Below are positions 42,515-51,192 of a stretch of 53,889 nucleotides of DNA, one piece after another. A program made the position numbers and the translations under genes. A model generated the notes under the pieces. It had not been told where the DNA came from, ran no database searches, and was given only the letters and a program-made list of their open reading frames with translations. Position 1 is the first letter of the stretch, and each line of letters begins with the position of its first letter. This DNA comes from Paractinoplanes toevensis (GTDB lineage Bacteria; Actinomycetota; Actinomycetes; Mycobacteriales; Micromonosporaceae). The stretch lies in NCBI RefSeq assembly GCF_018332695.1, contig NZ_BOQN01000157.1, positions 1 through 53,889 of the forward strand, given 5' to 3'.

Positions 42515-43606
42515 ATGCGGCCGGTTCGCTTCGTCGCCCTCTCCGAGGACGGTCAGGCCCTGGTGCTCGCCGATGAGGTCGGCCGGCTCCTGGCCCTTCC
42601 CATCGACGACCGGGTGAGCGGCGCCGTCACCCACGAGACGCACCCGACTTCGCCGGGCAGTTCCGTGGCAGTGATGCACCACGATCCCGTCACCGCATCG
42701 TTGTCGCCCCGCGACATCCAGTCCCGCATCCGCTCCGGCGAGTCCGCCGAGGACGTCGCGCGGGTCGCCGGCGTGCCGGTCGACCGCGTGCTGCGTTACG
42801 CCGGTCCGGTGCTGCAGGAGCGGGCCATGCTGGCCCAGCACGCGCGCCGCACCCGGCTCAAGACGTCCGACTCGGGCGCCGCGCTCTCCGAAGTGGTCGA
42901 CAGCCGCCTCGCCCAGCACGGCATCGACGCGGAAAAGATCTCGTGGGACGCGTTCCGGCGCGACGACGGCACCTGGCGCATCGTCGCCACCTGGCCGTCC
43001 GGCAAGGCCACCGCCCAGGCCATCTGGGACCTCGACAAGGGCCGCCAGGTCGTCTCCCCGCACGACGACATGGCGCAATACCTGTGCGCCGAGCGGCCCA
43101 CCCAGATCCTCGGGCAAGATCCGGTTCCCGAGCGCAACTTCCTCGCCGAGCGCGGCGGCCACGGCCTGCCCAGCTCGGCCCGGGGCAACGAGTCCACGCG
43201 CGGCGGCCACGGCCTGCCCGCCGCCGAGACCACCACACCGACCCGGCCGGCGCACACCCGCGACCCGATCCGAGCCGGCCGCGACGCCCTGCTCGCCTCG
43301 CTCGACCGTCCACTCAGCGGCGGCCGCGGCCTGGAGACAACCGGCCCCTCCGAAGCCCGCCGTCCGGTGGCCGGCGGCGCGGCCGCCCTGCTCGGTGGCG
43401 GCGCCGGCTCGGCCTTCGACGACGACGCCGACCTGCCCAAGGAGGTGCCCGCCGTGCCGTCGCTGGCGGTGCTGCGCCCCCGCCGCACGGTCGGCCAGCA
43501 GGGCCAGCAGGCGTCCGAGACCGACGAGTCGAAGCCCCGCAAGCGCCTCCCGAGCTGGGACGACGTCCTGTTCGGCGGTGGCCCGGCGGCCCGCGAGTCC
43601 TCCTGA
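42515..43606 (+). CDS. sepH: Septation protein SepH (DUF3071)
   Basis: ATG 42515 follows GGAGG with a 6-nt spacer and gives 363 aa. The N-terminal DUF3071 region starts MRPVRFVALSEDGQALVLADE. A helix-turn-helix-like segment follows (SPRDIQSRIRSGESAEDVARVAGVP, about residues 68-95), then the ISWDAFRRDDGTWRIVATW block. The rest is disordered, with two RGGHGLP repeats, and ends in a short conserved helix (RLPSWDDVLFGG). In Streptomyces, SepH binds FtsZ and promotes Z-ring assembly during septation. The stop overlaps the next gene's apparent CTG start. Confidence 0.93.
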   Translation: MRPVRFVALSEDGQALVLADEVGRLLALPIDDRVSGAVTHETHPTSPGSSVAVMHHDPVTASLSPRDIQSRIRSGESAEDVARVAGVPVDRVLRYAGPVLQERAMLAQHARRTRLKTSDSGAALSEVVDSRLAQHGIDAEKISWDAFRRDDGTWRIVATWPSGKATAQAIWDLDKGRQVVSPHDDMAQYLCAERPTQILGQDPVPERNFLAERGGHGLPSSARGNESTRGGHGLPAAETTTPTRPAHTRDPIRAGRDALLASLDRPLSGGRGLETTGPSEARRPVAGGAAALLGGGAGSAFDDDADLPKEVPAVPSLAVLRPRRTVGQQGQQASETDESKPRKRLPSWDDVLFGGGPAARESS

Positions 43607-44100
43607 CCCGCCTGTTCGTCGCGCTCTACCCACCTCCGGCCGAGGTGTCGGCCCTGTCCCGCGCGTTGCCTCCCGACGCCCGCCTGACACGCGCCGCCAA
43701 GTGGCACGTCACGCTGGTGTTCCTCGGCCCCGCCCCGCCCGCACCGGTCGCACCGGTCGCACAGATCCTGAACGGCCTGACGGCACTGCCATCCCCGTTC
43801 TCGCTGCGACTAGCCGGCGCCGGACAATTCGGAAATGTGACGTGGGCCGGGGTCGGCGGCGACCTCGACGCCCTGGGCGAGCTGCGCAGTCAGATCCGCG
43901 AGGCACTGACGGCGGGCGGCTTCCCGTCGGACGACCGTCCCTACCAGCCACACGTGACGGTCTCCTATCGAGCCGACCACCGAGTCCGAGCAGCCTTGTC
44001 GAACTACAGCGGCGCAGACTGGCCGGTGAGGGAGTTCGCCCTGGTAAACAGCCACGACGGCGAATACGAAACGCTGCAAGCTTGGCCCCTTGCCACTTAG
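43603..44100 (+). CDS. thpR: 2'-5' RNA ligase/cyclic phosphodiesterase (ThpR-like)
   Basis: The 165-aa 2H phosphoesterase has both tetrapeptide motifs, HVTL at His35 (KWHVTLVFLG) and HVTV at His117 (PYQPHVTVSYR). The first residues RLFVALYPPP are the family N-terminus. Upstream in frame there is no ATG, GTG or TTG close by. A CTG at 43603, overlapping the sepH TGA in a CTGA junction, fits a coupled non-canonical start. It may hydrolyse 2',3'-cyclic or linear 2'-5' phosphodiesters of RNA. The natural substrate in actinobacteria is unknown. Confidence 0.85.
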   Translation: MTRLFVALYPPPAEVSALSRALPPDARLTRAAKWHVTLVFLGPAPPAPVAPVAQILNGLTALPSPFSLRLAGAGQFGNVTWAGVGGDLDALGELRSQIREALTAGGFPSDDRPYQPHVTVSYRADHRVRAALSNYSGADWPVREFALVNSHDGEYETLQAWPLAT

Positions 44101-44196
44101 CGGCCACGCCCCGCTAGCCGCCAAGCACCGCCGGCCGCCCGCCAGCCGCCCCGCACCGCCAGCCGCGCCGCCCAGCCCCGCCGTTCCAGGGAGCGC

Positions 44197-44245
44197 CGAT
44201 CTTGTGGAGTTCCCGCACGGAGCAAACCGGAACTCCGCAAGATCG
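44197..44245. repeat. 17-bp imperfect inverted repeat
   Basis: Arms at 44197-44213 and 44229-44245 (cgatcttgtggagttcc against ggaactccgcaagatcg) pair with one mismatch around a 15-nt loop. The repeat lies in a 254-nt non-coding stretch that also holds the short tandem gggcggcgacgc (twice, near 44270). It may be a dispersed intergenic palindrome or a transcript-end hairpin for thpR. Confidence 0.6.
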
Positions 44246-44354
44246 CGGCGTGAAGCGGCGCGGGCGGCGACGCGGGCGGCGACGCGGAGCGAGCGGTGCT
44301 GGGGTTGCGAGCCGCGCAGGGGTGCGGGACGGCCGGGCGGTGCGAGGGTGTGGG

Positions 44355-44804
44355 TCAGCGCAGGGCCAGGCCGGCGGCCTGTAGCTCGTGCTCTACGCGC
44401 AGGCGCTCCAGGTCGCGGTCCATACCCTCCAGCGGGCGCAGGTGTTCGGGCAGGCCCAGGCAGCGGCAGGCCAGGCACAACCGCTCGTCGTAGGCACTCT
44501 GCACCGCGGCCAGCCATTTCTCCGACTGCTGGGTCGGGCCGGTGCGGCGCTGATGGTCGAGCCGGCGCAGGTCGTAGGCGATCTGCTCGATGGATGGGCC
44601 GTCGAGGACGGCCGGGGACAGCACCGGGTCGTCGACGCGTAGTACGCGGTCGAGTCGCCGTAGCGCTCGCATCTCCCGGCGGCCGGTCCGCGTCCGGAGG
44701 CGAGTTGCCCTCTCGTCGGCGCAAACCACGGCCGCCACAACGCACGGTAAACAGAGCAGCGTCATCAGCGCTGCCGTCAGCACAACAATGTGCGCGATGG
44801 CCAC
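44355..44804 (-). CDS. Small membrane-anchored protein of unknown function
   Basis: The 149-aa protein has an N-terminal hydrophobic helix (AHIVVLTAALMTLLCLPCVVAAVVC) followed by an Arg-rich helical domain (RREMRALRRLDRVLRVDD) and a pair of Cys in LCLACRCLGLPEHLRPLEGMDRD. No known domain is recognised. The arrangement suggests a tail facing the cytoplasm, possibly metal-binding through the Cys residues. It is divergent from the helicase gene across about 100 nt. Confidence 0.7.
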   Translation of the reverse strand: MAIAHIVVLTAALMTLLCLPCVVAAVVCADERATRLRTRTGRREMRALRRLDRVLRVDDPVLSPAVLDGPSIEQIAYDLRRLDHQRRTGPTQQSEKWLAAVQSAYDERLCLACRCLGLPEHLRPLEGMDRDLERLRVEHELQAAGLALR

Positions 44805-44905
44805 GAAGAAGACGCTAAGCCGCCGGACGCAAGCGCCGGAATACCCGTTCGGCCGACCCGGTCTGCCAACCCGTGCCGCCGGCCCTCGCGGTACCGTCGG
44901 TCGCC

Positions 44906-47545
44906 ATGCGGCCCAACACAGTTCTTGGCGTCCTCGCGGAGCTGGCGCCCGCGGGCGGGGACCGCGTTCTCGACGTTACCCGGGGTGGCCAGCCGCTCGT
45001 CTGGCTGGAGGACTCCGAGCGGGCACCCCGCCGCGCCGAGATCGACCGGCTGGCGGCGCTGGACGCGTTGCACCGTGACGAGCGGCTGCTGCGCCGGGGC
45101 TGGGGTTTCCTCGCCGGTGGGACCACCGACGAGGACGAGAAGACGCGCAAGGTTCGGGTGCCGCTGCTGAGTCAGCCGGTCCGGCTGGAGCGCACGCTGA
45201 CCGGCTACCGGGTGGTCCCGGCCGGCGACCTGGAGATCACGCCGCTGGTCACCGACCGTGATCTGGCGGCCGCGCTGGAGGCGGCACCGGGGCTGGCCGC
45301 GCCGGGTTGGCTGACCGCGACCGGCAGCCGGGCGTGGCTGTCCGCGGCCGCCGACGCGACCGGCATCCCGGTCTTCGCGGTCGCCGACGACCACCGGCGG
45401 CTGCCGAAGAATCGGGTGGTCTTGGTGCCGAGCGCCGGCCTCTTCGTGGTGCGGGACGTGTTCGGCGGCGGCCTCGCCGACAGCCTGCGCAGCTGGGCGG
45501 CGCGTGACTTGAGTGGAACGGCGCTGGCCGCGGTCTACGGCGAGCAGCGCACGGAGCGGCCCGACGACTCCCCCGTGCTGTCTCCCCTGCCGCTGACCGA
45601 GGCGCAGGCCGAAGTGGTCACCCGGGCCCGCACCGCGCCGGTCACGGTGGTCTCCGGCCCGCCCGGCAACGGCAAGAGCCACACCGTGGTGGCCGCGGCG
45701 CTGGAGGTGGTGCACCGGGGCGGTTCGGTGCTGGTGGCGACGCAGTCACCGCACGCCGCGGAGGTCCTGGCCGCGCTGCTGGCCCGCTATCCGGGTCCGA
45801 CACCGGTGCTCTTCGGCGACGCCGGCCGCCGGGAGAGTCTGGCGGCGGAACTCACCGCGGGCGCGGCCGAGGGCGCCTCGGAGAAGCAGCTGAGAGCGGA
45901 TGCCGCGGTGATCCGGCAGCGGCTCGAGGAGGTCAGCGCCGCGCGGGCCGTCGTCACCCAGGCACTGGACCGGGAGATCGCCGCGGCCACCCTGGACCGC
46001 TGGCAACCGCACCTGACCGCGCTGGCCGCCGACGTGCCCGGCGTGTTCGACGGCAGCCTCGACCGCCGGGGCGTGGCCGGGTGGTGGGCTCGGCGACGGC
46101 TCCGCCGCGTACCGGAACAACGGGTGACCGATGCTCTCGCCGCGGCCACCGCGCAGCGTGCCGCCGCCCACCTCGCCGCGACCGGCGGCACCGACCTGAC
46201 CCCGCACTGGCCGGCCCTGCACGCCGCCGAGGCGGCCCTGGCCACCGCGGTCGGCGATGCCATGCGCCGGGCCGCCCGCAGCGAGCGCCGCTGGGGCCGC
46301 GACGCCCGCCGGGGTGCCGCGTCGCTGGCCGCCGCCCTGCGCGCCGGCCGCAACCGCCGCCGCGAACTGCTCGCCAAGCTCGACGCCGCGCCGCTGGTCC
46401 GCGCCCTGCCGCTGTGGATCGGCACGGTCGCCGACGTGGAGGACCTGCTGCCGTCGGCGCCGGGCATGTTCGACCTCGTGGTGATCGACGAGGCGTCGCA
46501 CGTGGACCAGGTGCGCGCCGCACCGGTGCTGGCCCGGGCCCGGCGCGCGCTGGTGGTGGGCGATCCGCGGCAGCTGCGGTTCGTGTCGTTCGTCAGCGAC
46601 GTGGACGTGGCCGAGGTGCTGTCCCGGCACGGCGCCGACGAGCGGCTGGATGTGCGCCGGGTGAGCACCTACGACCTGGCCGCGGGGGCCGCCCCGGCGA
46701 CCTGGCTGGCCGAGCATCACCGCAGCACCCCGCACCTGATCGGGTTCTCGGCGCGGCGCTTCTACGGTGGCCGGATCGCGGTGATGACCCGCACCCCGGC
46801 CGCCGAGGCGACCGACGCGATCGACGTGGTGCACTCGCCCGGACCGGCCCTGGCCGACGAGGTGACGACCGTGCTGAAGGTGGTCGAGGACCTGGTCGCC
46901 GAGGGGCGTCGCGGCATCGGGGTGATCTCGCCGTTCCGGCCGCAGGCGGAGGCCCTCGAGGCGGCGCTGATGGCCGCCTATCCGGTGGAGCGGATCGAGG
47001 AGCTGGGCCTGCGGGTCGGGACGGTGCACGCGTTCCAGGGCAGCGAGGCGGACGCGGTCGTGGTGTCGCTCGGGCTGCTGCCGGGTGACTCGGCCGGGCG
47101 GCGCCGGTTCGTGGCCGATCCGCACCTGTTCAACGTGATGATCACCAGGGCGCGGCGGCGGCTCGTGGTGGTGAGTTCGCTGGCCGAGGCAGACGGCCTG
47201 CTCGGGGACTACCTGACCTATGCGGGGTCACCCCTGGCGCCGAAGCCTGACTCCGAGGCCACCGGCTGGGCGGCCGAGCTCGCCGCCGAGCTGGAGCACC
47301 TCGATATTCCGGTTAAATCGGCTTATCGGGTCGGGCCGTGGACGGTGGATCTCTGCGTCGGGGAGATCGGCGTCTTCTGCGGACCACATCCCGACGGGAC
47401 GGACGCCCACCTGGAGCGCCAGCGAGCCCTGCATCGGGCCGGCTGGCGGCTGCTGGACGCGTTCCCCAGCCGGTGGAACGGCGACCCGCGCCGCGCCGCC
47501 CTCGAACTGGCGGCGGCCCAGCGAGCCGTCCCGGTCCCGAGTTGA
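44906..47545 (+). CDS. Upf1-like SF1 helicase with degenerate nuclease-like tail
   Basis: The 879-aa protein starts at ATG 44906 in the sequence ending VAMRPN. Its first 235 residues are an uncharacterised domain. Helicase motifs: Walker A GPPGNGKSHT (from 251), motif II VIDEASH (Asp528/Glu529), motif III GDPRQLRF, motif V VHAFQGSEADAVVVSL and motif VI NVMITRARRR. A helical insertion of about 200 residues lies between I and II. The last 80 residues (YRVGPWTVDLCVGEIGVFC) resemble a Vsr/DUF559-type endonuclease fold without a clear active site. It acts on DNA or RNA; a defence or repair role is possible but not shown. Confidence 0.85.
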   Translation: MRPNTVLGVLAELAPAGGDRVLDVTRGGQPLVWLEDSERAPRRAEIDRLAALDALHRDERLLRRGWGFLAGGTTDEDEKTRKVRVPLLSQPVRLERTLTGYRVVPAGDLEITPLVTDRDLAAALEAAPGLAAPGWLTATGSRAWLSAAADATGIPVFAVADDHRRLPKNRVVLVPSAGLFVVRDVFGGGLADSLRSWAARDLSGTALAAVYGEQRTERPDDSPVLSPLPLTEAQAEVVTRARTAPVTVVSGPPGNGKSHTVVAAALEVVHRGGSVLVATQSPHAAEVLAALLARYPGPTPVLFGDAGRRESLAAELTAGAAEGASEKQLRADAAVIRQRLEEVSAARAVVTQALDREIAAATLDRWQPHLTALAADVPGVFDGSLDRRGVAGWWARRRLRRVPEQRVTDALAAATAQRAAAHLAATGGTDLTPHWPALHAAEAALATAVGDAMRRAARSERRWGRDARRGAASLAAALRAGRNRRRELLAKLDAAPLVRALPLWIGTVADVEDLLPSAPGMFDLVVIDEASHVDQVRAAPVLARARRALVVGDPRQLRFVSFVSDVDVAEVLSRHGADERLDVRRVSTYDLAAGAAPATWLAEHHRSTPHLIGFSARRFYGGRIAVMTRTPAAEATDAIDVVHSPGPALADEVTTVLKVVEDLVAEGRRGIGVISPFRPQAEALEAALMAAYPVERIEELGLRVGTVHAFQGSEADAVVVSLGLLPGDSAGRRRFVADPHLFNVMITRARRRLVVVSSLAEADGLLGDYLTYAGSPLAPKPDSEATGWAAELAAELEHLDIPVKSAYRVGPWTVDLCVGEIGVFCGPHPDGTDAHLERQRALHRAGWRLLDAFPSRWNGDPRRAALELAAAQRAVPVPS

Positions 47546-47726
47546 GCGGCGGCGGCGCACTCCGTCCCGATCCTGAGCTGAGCGGGGCGCGTTCCGGTGC
47601 CGAACTGAGCGGGGCGGTCCGTCCCGGTGCCGAACTGAGCGGGGCGGCCCGGTCCGTCCTGCGCTGAACTGAACCGGGCGGCGCGGTCCGTCTCGATGCC
47701 GAACTGAGCGGCGGTGCAGCGCCCGG
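47539..47726. repeat. Degenerate tandem repeat array between convergent genes
   Basis: About six units of 27-36 bp start at 47539, 47575, 47602, 47632, 47666 and 47701. The consensus is gaactgagcggggcgg followed by tccgtcccggtgcc. The first unit contains the helicase stop codon (agtTGAgcgg), and the array ends at the stop of the MFS gene. No coding or terminator-like structure is evident in it. Confidence 0.75.
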
Positions 47727-49148
47727 TCAGCGGGCCGAGCTGAGCTCGGCCTCCGCCACGCCGGTCGCCGGCCGAGCCGCCCGGATCGGCGCGCCGACCG
47801 GTGGCTCTTCGATGACCGCGACGCCGTCGGCCGGGACTACTCCGGAAGCCGGAACCACGTCGGAAGCCGGAACCTCTTCGGGGGCCGGAACCTCTTCGGG
47901 GGCCTTTCGGACCAGGGTGATCCGGCGCCCGCGCAGCGCGATCCGGTCACCGCTGACCCGCAACTGCCAGATCAGCGCCACCACACCCGCGACGAAACAG
48001 ATCAGACCCGCGCACCAGATGCTGGCCGGCACCCCGAAGTGCTCGCCCCACCAACCGGTCACCGACGCCCCGATCGGCGTGGTGCCGAGGAAGACCAGCA
48101 CGTAGAGCGCCATCACCCGGCCCCGATACTCGGCGTCGACACCCATCTGGACCCGGTGGTTGGCTGCCTGGGCCAGGTAGATCGAGAAGAACCCGGTCGG
48201 CAGCAGGATCAGCATGGCGACCAGGAAGTTCGGCGCGAACCCGACCGCGAACTCGAGCACCCCGAAGACGATCGCCGCACCGATCACCAGGTAGACGCCG
48301 GGACGGGCCCGGCGGGCGCTGCCGGCCAGGGCACCACCGAGGGCACCGACCGCGAGCGTGGTGGTGAGCAGGCCGAACGACGATGGCCCGGCGTGGAAAT
48401 TGATCTTCGCGAGGGCGGCCAGGGTGACCGGGAAGTTGAAGCCGATCATGCCGACCACGGCCATCAGGGCGATCGGGAGCATCAGGTCGGGACGCTTCCG
48501 GACGTAGGTCAGGCCGTCCAGCACCCGGGCGCCCTTCTTGGCCGCCGGTGCGTTGCGGTACAGCTCGGCCGGCCGCATCCGCAGATAGCTGAAGACCGGC
48601 GCGATGGCCAGCACGGTGGCGATCAGGAAGACCGGCCCGGTGTCGAACACCGCGAGCGCGACCCCGGCCAGGGCCGGACCGCTGATCCGGGCGCAGTTGA
48701 AGGTCGCGGCCGAGAGCGCGAGCGCGTTCGGCAGCAGCGGCAGCTCGACCAGCTCGGAGACGAACGCCTGGCGGACCGGGGTCTCCACGGCGTTGGCGAT
48801 GCCGAGCAGCCCGGCGAAGAGGTAGACGTGCCAGAGGACCACCGAACCGGAGGCGACCAGAAGGGCGAAGACGATCGCGGTGACGGCGAACACGGCGTTC
48901 GCGGCGACCAGCAGCTTCCGCTTGTCGTAACGGTCGGCGAGCCGGCCGCTGTAGAGGGTGAGCAACAGCACCGGCAGGAACTGCAGCGCGGCTACCGTGC
49001 CGAGCGCTCCCGGCGAGTTGCCGGAGAGATCGAGCACCAACCAGTCCTGGGCGGTGAACATCATCCACACACCGATGAGCTTCACCAACTGACCGATGGC
49101 GAAAATTCGGTAGTTACGAACTCCCAGGGACCGGAACACTGCCTGCAC
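47727..49148 (-). CDS. MFS exporter, DHA3 (EntS-like), with repetitive tail
   Basis: The 473-aa protein starts at GTG 49148 with AAGGAGG about 8 nt upstream. Twelve helices, TM1 LGVRNYRIFAIGQLVKLIGVW and motif A GRLADRYDKRKLLVAANAV place it in the DHA3 family. After residue 405 a cytoplasmic tail carries short repeats of the form PAPEEVPAPEEVPASDVVPA, encoded by near-identical 18-bp units. It follows a MarR gene on the same strand across 70 nt, so a MarR-regulated exporter unit is likely. The substrate is unknown. Confidence 0.9.
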   Translation of the reverse strand: MQAVFRSLGVRNYRIFAIGQLVKLIGVWMMFTAQDWLVLDLSGNSPGALGTVAALQFLPVLLLTLYSGRLADRYDKRKLLVAANAVFAVTAIVFALLVASGSVVLWHVYLFAGLLGIANAVETPVRQAFVSELVELPLLPNALALSAATFNCARISGPALAGVALAVFDTGPVFLIATVLAIAPVFSYLRMRPAELYRNAPAAKKGARVLDGLTYVRKRPDLMLPIALMAVVGMIGFNFPVTLAALAKINFHAGPSSFGLLTTTLAVGALGGALAGSARRARPGVYLVIGAAIVFGVLEFAVGFAPNFLVAMLILLPTGFFSIYLAQAANHRVQMGVDAEYRGRVMALYVLVFLGTTPIGASVTGWWGEHFGVPASIWCAGLICFVAGVVALIWQLRVSGDRIALRGRRITLVRKAPEEVPAPEEVPASDVVPASGVVPADGVAVIEEPPVGAPIRAARPATGVAEAELSSAR

Positions 49149-49218
49149 GAGGCTGCGCCTCCTTCTCGGCCGTACGCGTCATCCGTCACGTGATGAAGCA
49201 CGGCGACCCAGAAGTCGG

Positions 49219-49653
49219 TCAGGCTCGGGCGACCTGCTGCATGATCTGCGCAGCCCGGAGGAGCACGTCGCGTTCGGAATCGCTGAGACCGGCCAGCTGT
49301 TCGGCCAGCCACTCGTTGCGCACCTTCTCGAACTGGGCGTACATCTCGCGCCCCTGCTCGGTGGGTGCCAGGATCACCTGCCGCCCGTCGGTCGGGTGCG
49401 GGGTGCGGACCACGAGCCCGCGCTCCTCCAGCTTTCCGACGATCTTGGTCATCGTCGGTGGCTGGACCCGTTCGACGTCGGCGAGCTCGCGCGGGGTCAG
49501 CGCGCCGGCCAGCTGAAGGCTGGTGAGGGCGGAGAGCTGGCTGAACGTGAGTTCACCGACCGCGCGGGTCTGCCGGACCCGGCGGTTGAGCCGCAGGATG
49601 GCGTCACGCAGCGTTCTGGCCAGCTCGTCCGCTGTCCCCTGCTCCGTAGCCAC
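49219..49653 (-). CDS. MarR family regulator
   Basis: GTG 49653 (GGAG 6 nt upstream) gives 144 aa; GTG 49668 or ATG 49665 would add 4-5 residues. The winged helix is clear: LTFSQLSALTSLQLAG, LTPRELADVERVQPPTMTKIVGKLEERGLVVR and the wing HPTDGRQVILAPTEQGREM. It lies upstream of, and on the same strand as, the MFS exporter. Two abutting TTAGC-N3-GCTAA-like boxes overlap its promoter, consistent with autorepression relieved by a small ligand. The inducer is unknown. Confidence 0.92.
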   Translation of the reverse strand: MATEQGTADELARTLRDAILRLNRRVRQTRAVGELTFSQLSALTSLQLAGALTPRELADVERVQPPTMTKIVGKLEERGLVVRTPHPTDGRQVILAPTEQGREMYAQFEKVRNEWLAEQLAGLSDSERDVLLRAAQIMQQVARA

Positions 49654-49673
49654 CGGCCACTCCATCACGATTC

Positions 49674-49699
49674 TTAGCTTAGCTAATAAGCTTGGCTAA
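49674..49699. promoter_or_regulatory. Twin MarR-type operator boxes
   Basis: TTAGC-tta-GCTAA (49674-49686, perfect dyad) directly abuts TAAGC-ttg-GCTAA (49687-49699, one mismatched position). They resemble the SlyA/MarR core TTAGCAAGCTAA. The first box overlaps a TAAGAAT -10-like element reading toward the marR-like gene. Confidence 0.7.
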
Positions 49700-49707
49700 C
49701 GACCTAT

Positions 49708-49738
49708 GACTGCCGTCACCAAGATGGTGACGGCAGTC
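49708..49738 (-). terminator. Terminator of the purine permease gene
   Basis: A perfect 13-bp stem (gactgccgtcacc, 49708-49720, with 49726-49738) has the loop aagat. It is 11 nt beyond the stop of the minus-strand permease. There is no T-run. Confidence 0.8.
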
Positions 49739-49749
49739 TAGATAGCAGG

Positions 49750-51174
49750 TCAGAGGAGCCAGGACTCCAGGGGACCGCGCACGAAGTACAGGACGAAGAG
49801 CACGGCCACGCCGTACAGGATCGGGTGGATTTCTCGCGCTTTGCCGGTCGCGGCCTTGAGCACGACGTACGAGATGATCCCCGCACCGATGCCGTTGGAG
49901 ATCGAGTACGTGAACGGCATCAGCGTGATCGCCAGGAACGCCGGCACCGCGATGGTGTAGTCGGTCCAGTCGATCTGCTTCACCGCGGTCATCATCAGGA
50001 AGCCGACCACGACCAGCGCGGTCGACGCCGCCTCGAACGGCACCACCTGCACCAGCGGCGACAGGAACATGGCCAGCAGGAACAGGACGCCGGTGACCAG
50101 GTTCGCGACGCCGGTCCGGGCACCCTCGCCGACACCGGCCGCACTCTCGATGTACGACGTGTTGCTGGACACGCTGGCCGCCCCACCGGCTGCCGCGGCA
50201 ACCGAGTCGACCAGCAGGATCTCCCGGGTGCGCGGCGGCATCCCGGTCTCGTCGAGCAGATCGCCCTCCTGCCCGACCGCCACCATCGTGCCCATGGTGT
50301 CGAAGAAGTCGGTGATCAGCAGCGTGAAGACGAACATCACGCAGACCAGCCAGCCGGCCTTCGACCACGAGTCGAGCACGTTGAAGTGGCCGATCAGCGA
50401 GAGATCCGGGTTGCTGACCACGCTGTCCGGCCAGGTCGGGACGTTGAGCGACCAGCCGTCCGGGTGCGCGATCGCCTCCACGATGATCGCCAGCAGCGTG
50501 CTGCCCAGGATGCCGATCAGGATGGCGCCCTTCACCCGGCGCGCGAACAGCACCAGGGTGAACAGCAGGCCGATCACGAACACCAGCGCCGGCCAGGTCG
50601 ACAGCTTGCCGCCGAGGCCCAGCTCGACCGGCACGGTGGTGTTCGCGGCGTCCGGCACCCGGTGCACGAAGCCCGCGTCGACCAGGCCGATGATCATCAA
50701 GAACAGGCCGATACCGACGCCGATGGCGGTCTTCAGCTGGGTGGGAACGGCCTTGAAGACGAGCGTACGCAACCCGGTGAGCACCAGGATCGCGATCAGC
50801 ACGCCCTCGATGACGACCAGGCCCATCGCATCGGCCCAGGTCATCTCGGGCGCGATCTCGTACGCCACCAGGGCGTTCACGCCGAGGCCGGCGGCCAGCG
50901 CGAGCGGGAAGCGGGCGACCACCCCCATCAGGATGGTCATCACCCCGGCGACCAGCGCGGTGCCGGCGGCGAGGGCGGCGATCGGGAGTTTGCCGCCGTC
51001 GGAGTCGACGCCGGCGCCGAGGATCAGCGGGTTGAGAACGACGATGTAGGCCATCGTGAAGAAGGTGGCGAATCCACCTCGGATCTCCTGACCCAGGGAC
51101 GATCCGCGCTCAGTTATCTGGAAATATCGGTCGAAAGCGTTACGTGCGCCCGCTTCGGTGGTAGCGGTGGACAT
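49750..51174 (-). CDS. NCS2 purine permease, AzgA (GhxP/adenine) type
   Basis: ATG 51174 has GGAGG 7 nt upstream, giving 474 aa. About 13 membrane segments are seen. AzgA-branch signatures include GGFATFFTMAYIVVLNPLIL, FPLALAAGLGVNALVAYEI, the TDFFDTMGTMVAVG segment and SSNTSYIESAAGVGEGARTG, which contribute the purine site. It is a proton-coupled importer for adenine, guanine or hypoxanthine. Two 14-bp direct repeats upstream may be operator sites. A hairpin follows the stop, so the gene is monocistronic. Confidence 0.93.
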   Translation of the reverse strand: MSTATTEAGARNAFDRYFQITERGSSLGQEIRGGFATFFTMAYIVVLNPLILGAGVDSDGGKLPIAALAAGTALVAGVMTILMGVVARFPLALAAGLGVNALVAYEIAPEMTWADAMGLVVIEGVLIAILVLTGLRTLVFKAVPTQLKTAIGVGIGLFLMIIGLVDAGFVHRVPDAANTTVPVELGLGGKLSTWPALVFVIGLLFTLVLFARRVKGAILIGILGSTLLAIIVEAIAHPDGWSLNVPTWPDSVVSNPDLSLIGHFNVLDSWSKAGWLVCVMFVFTLLITDFFDTMGTMVAVGQEGDLLDETGMPPRTREILLVDSVAAAAGGAASVSSNTSYIESAAGVGEGARTGVANLVTGVLFLLAMFLSPLVQVVPFEAASTALVVVGFLMMTAVKQIDWTDYTIAVPAFLAITLMPFTYSISNGIGAGIISYVVLKAATGKAREIHPILYGVAVLFVLYFVRGPLESWLL

Positions 51175-51192
51175 GCAGGCCCCTCCTAAGAG

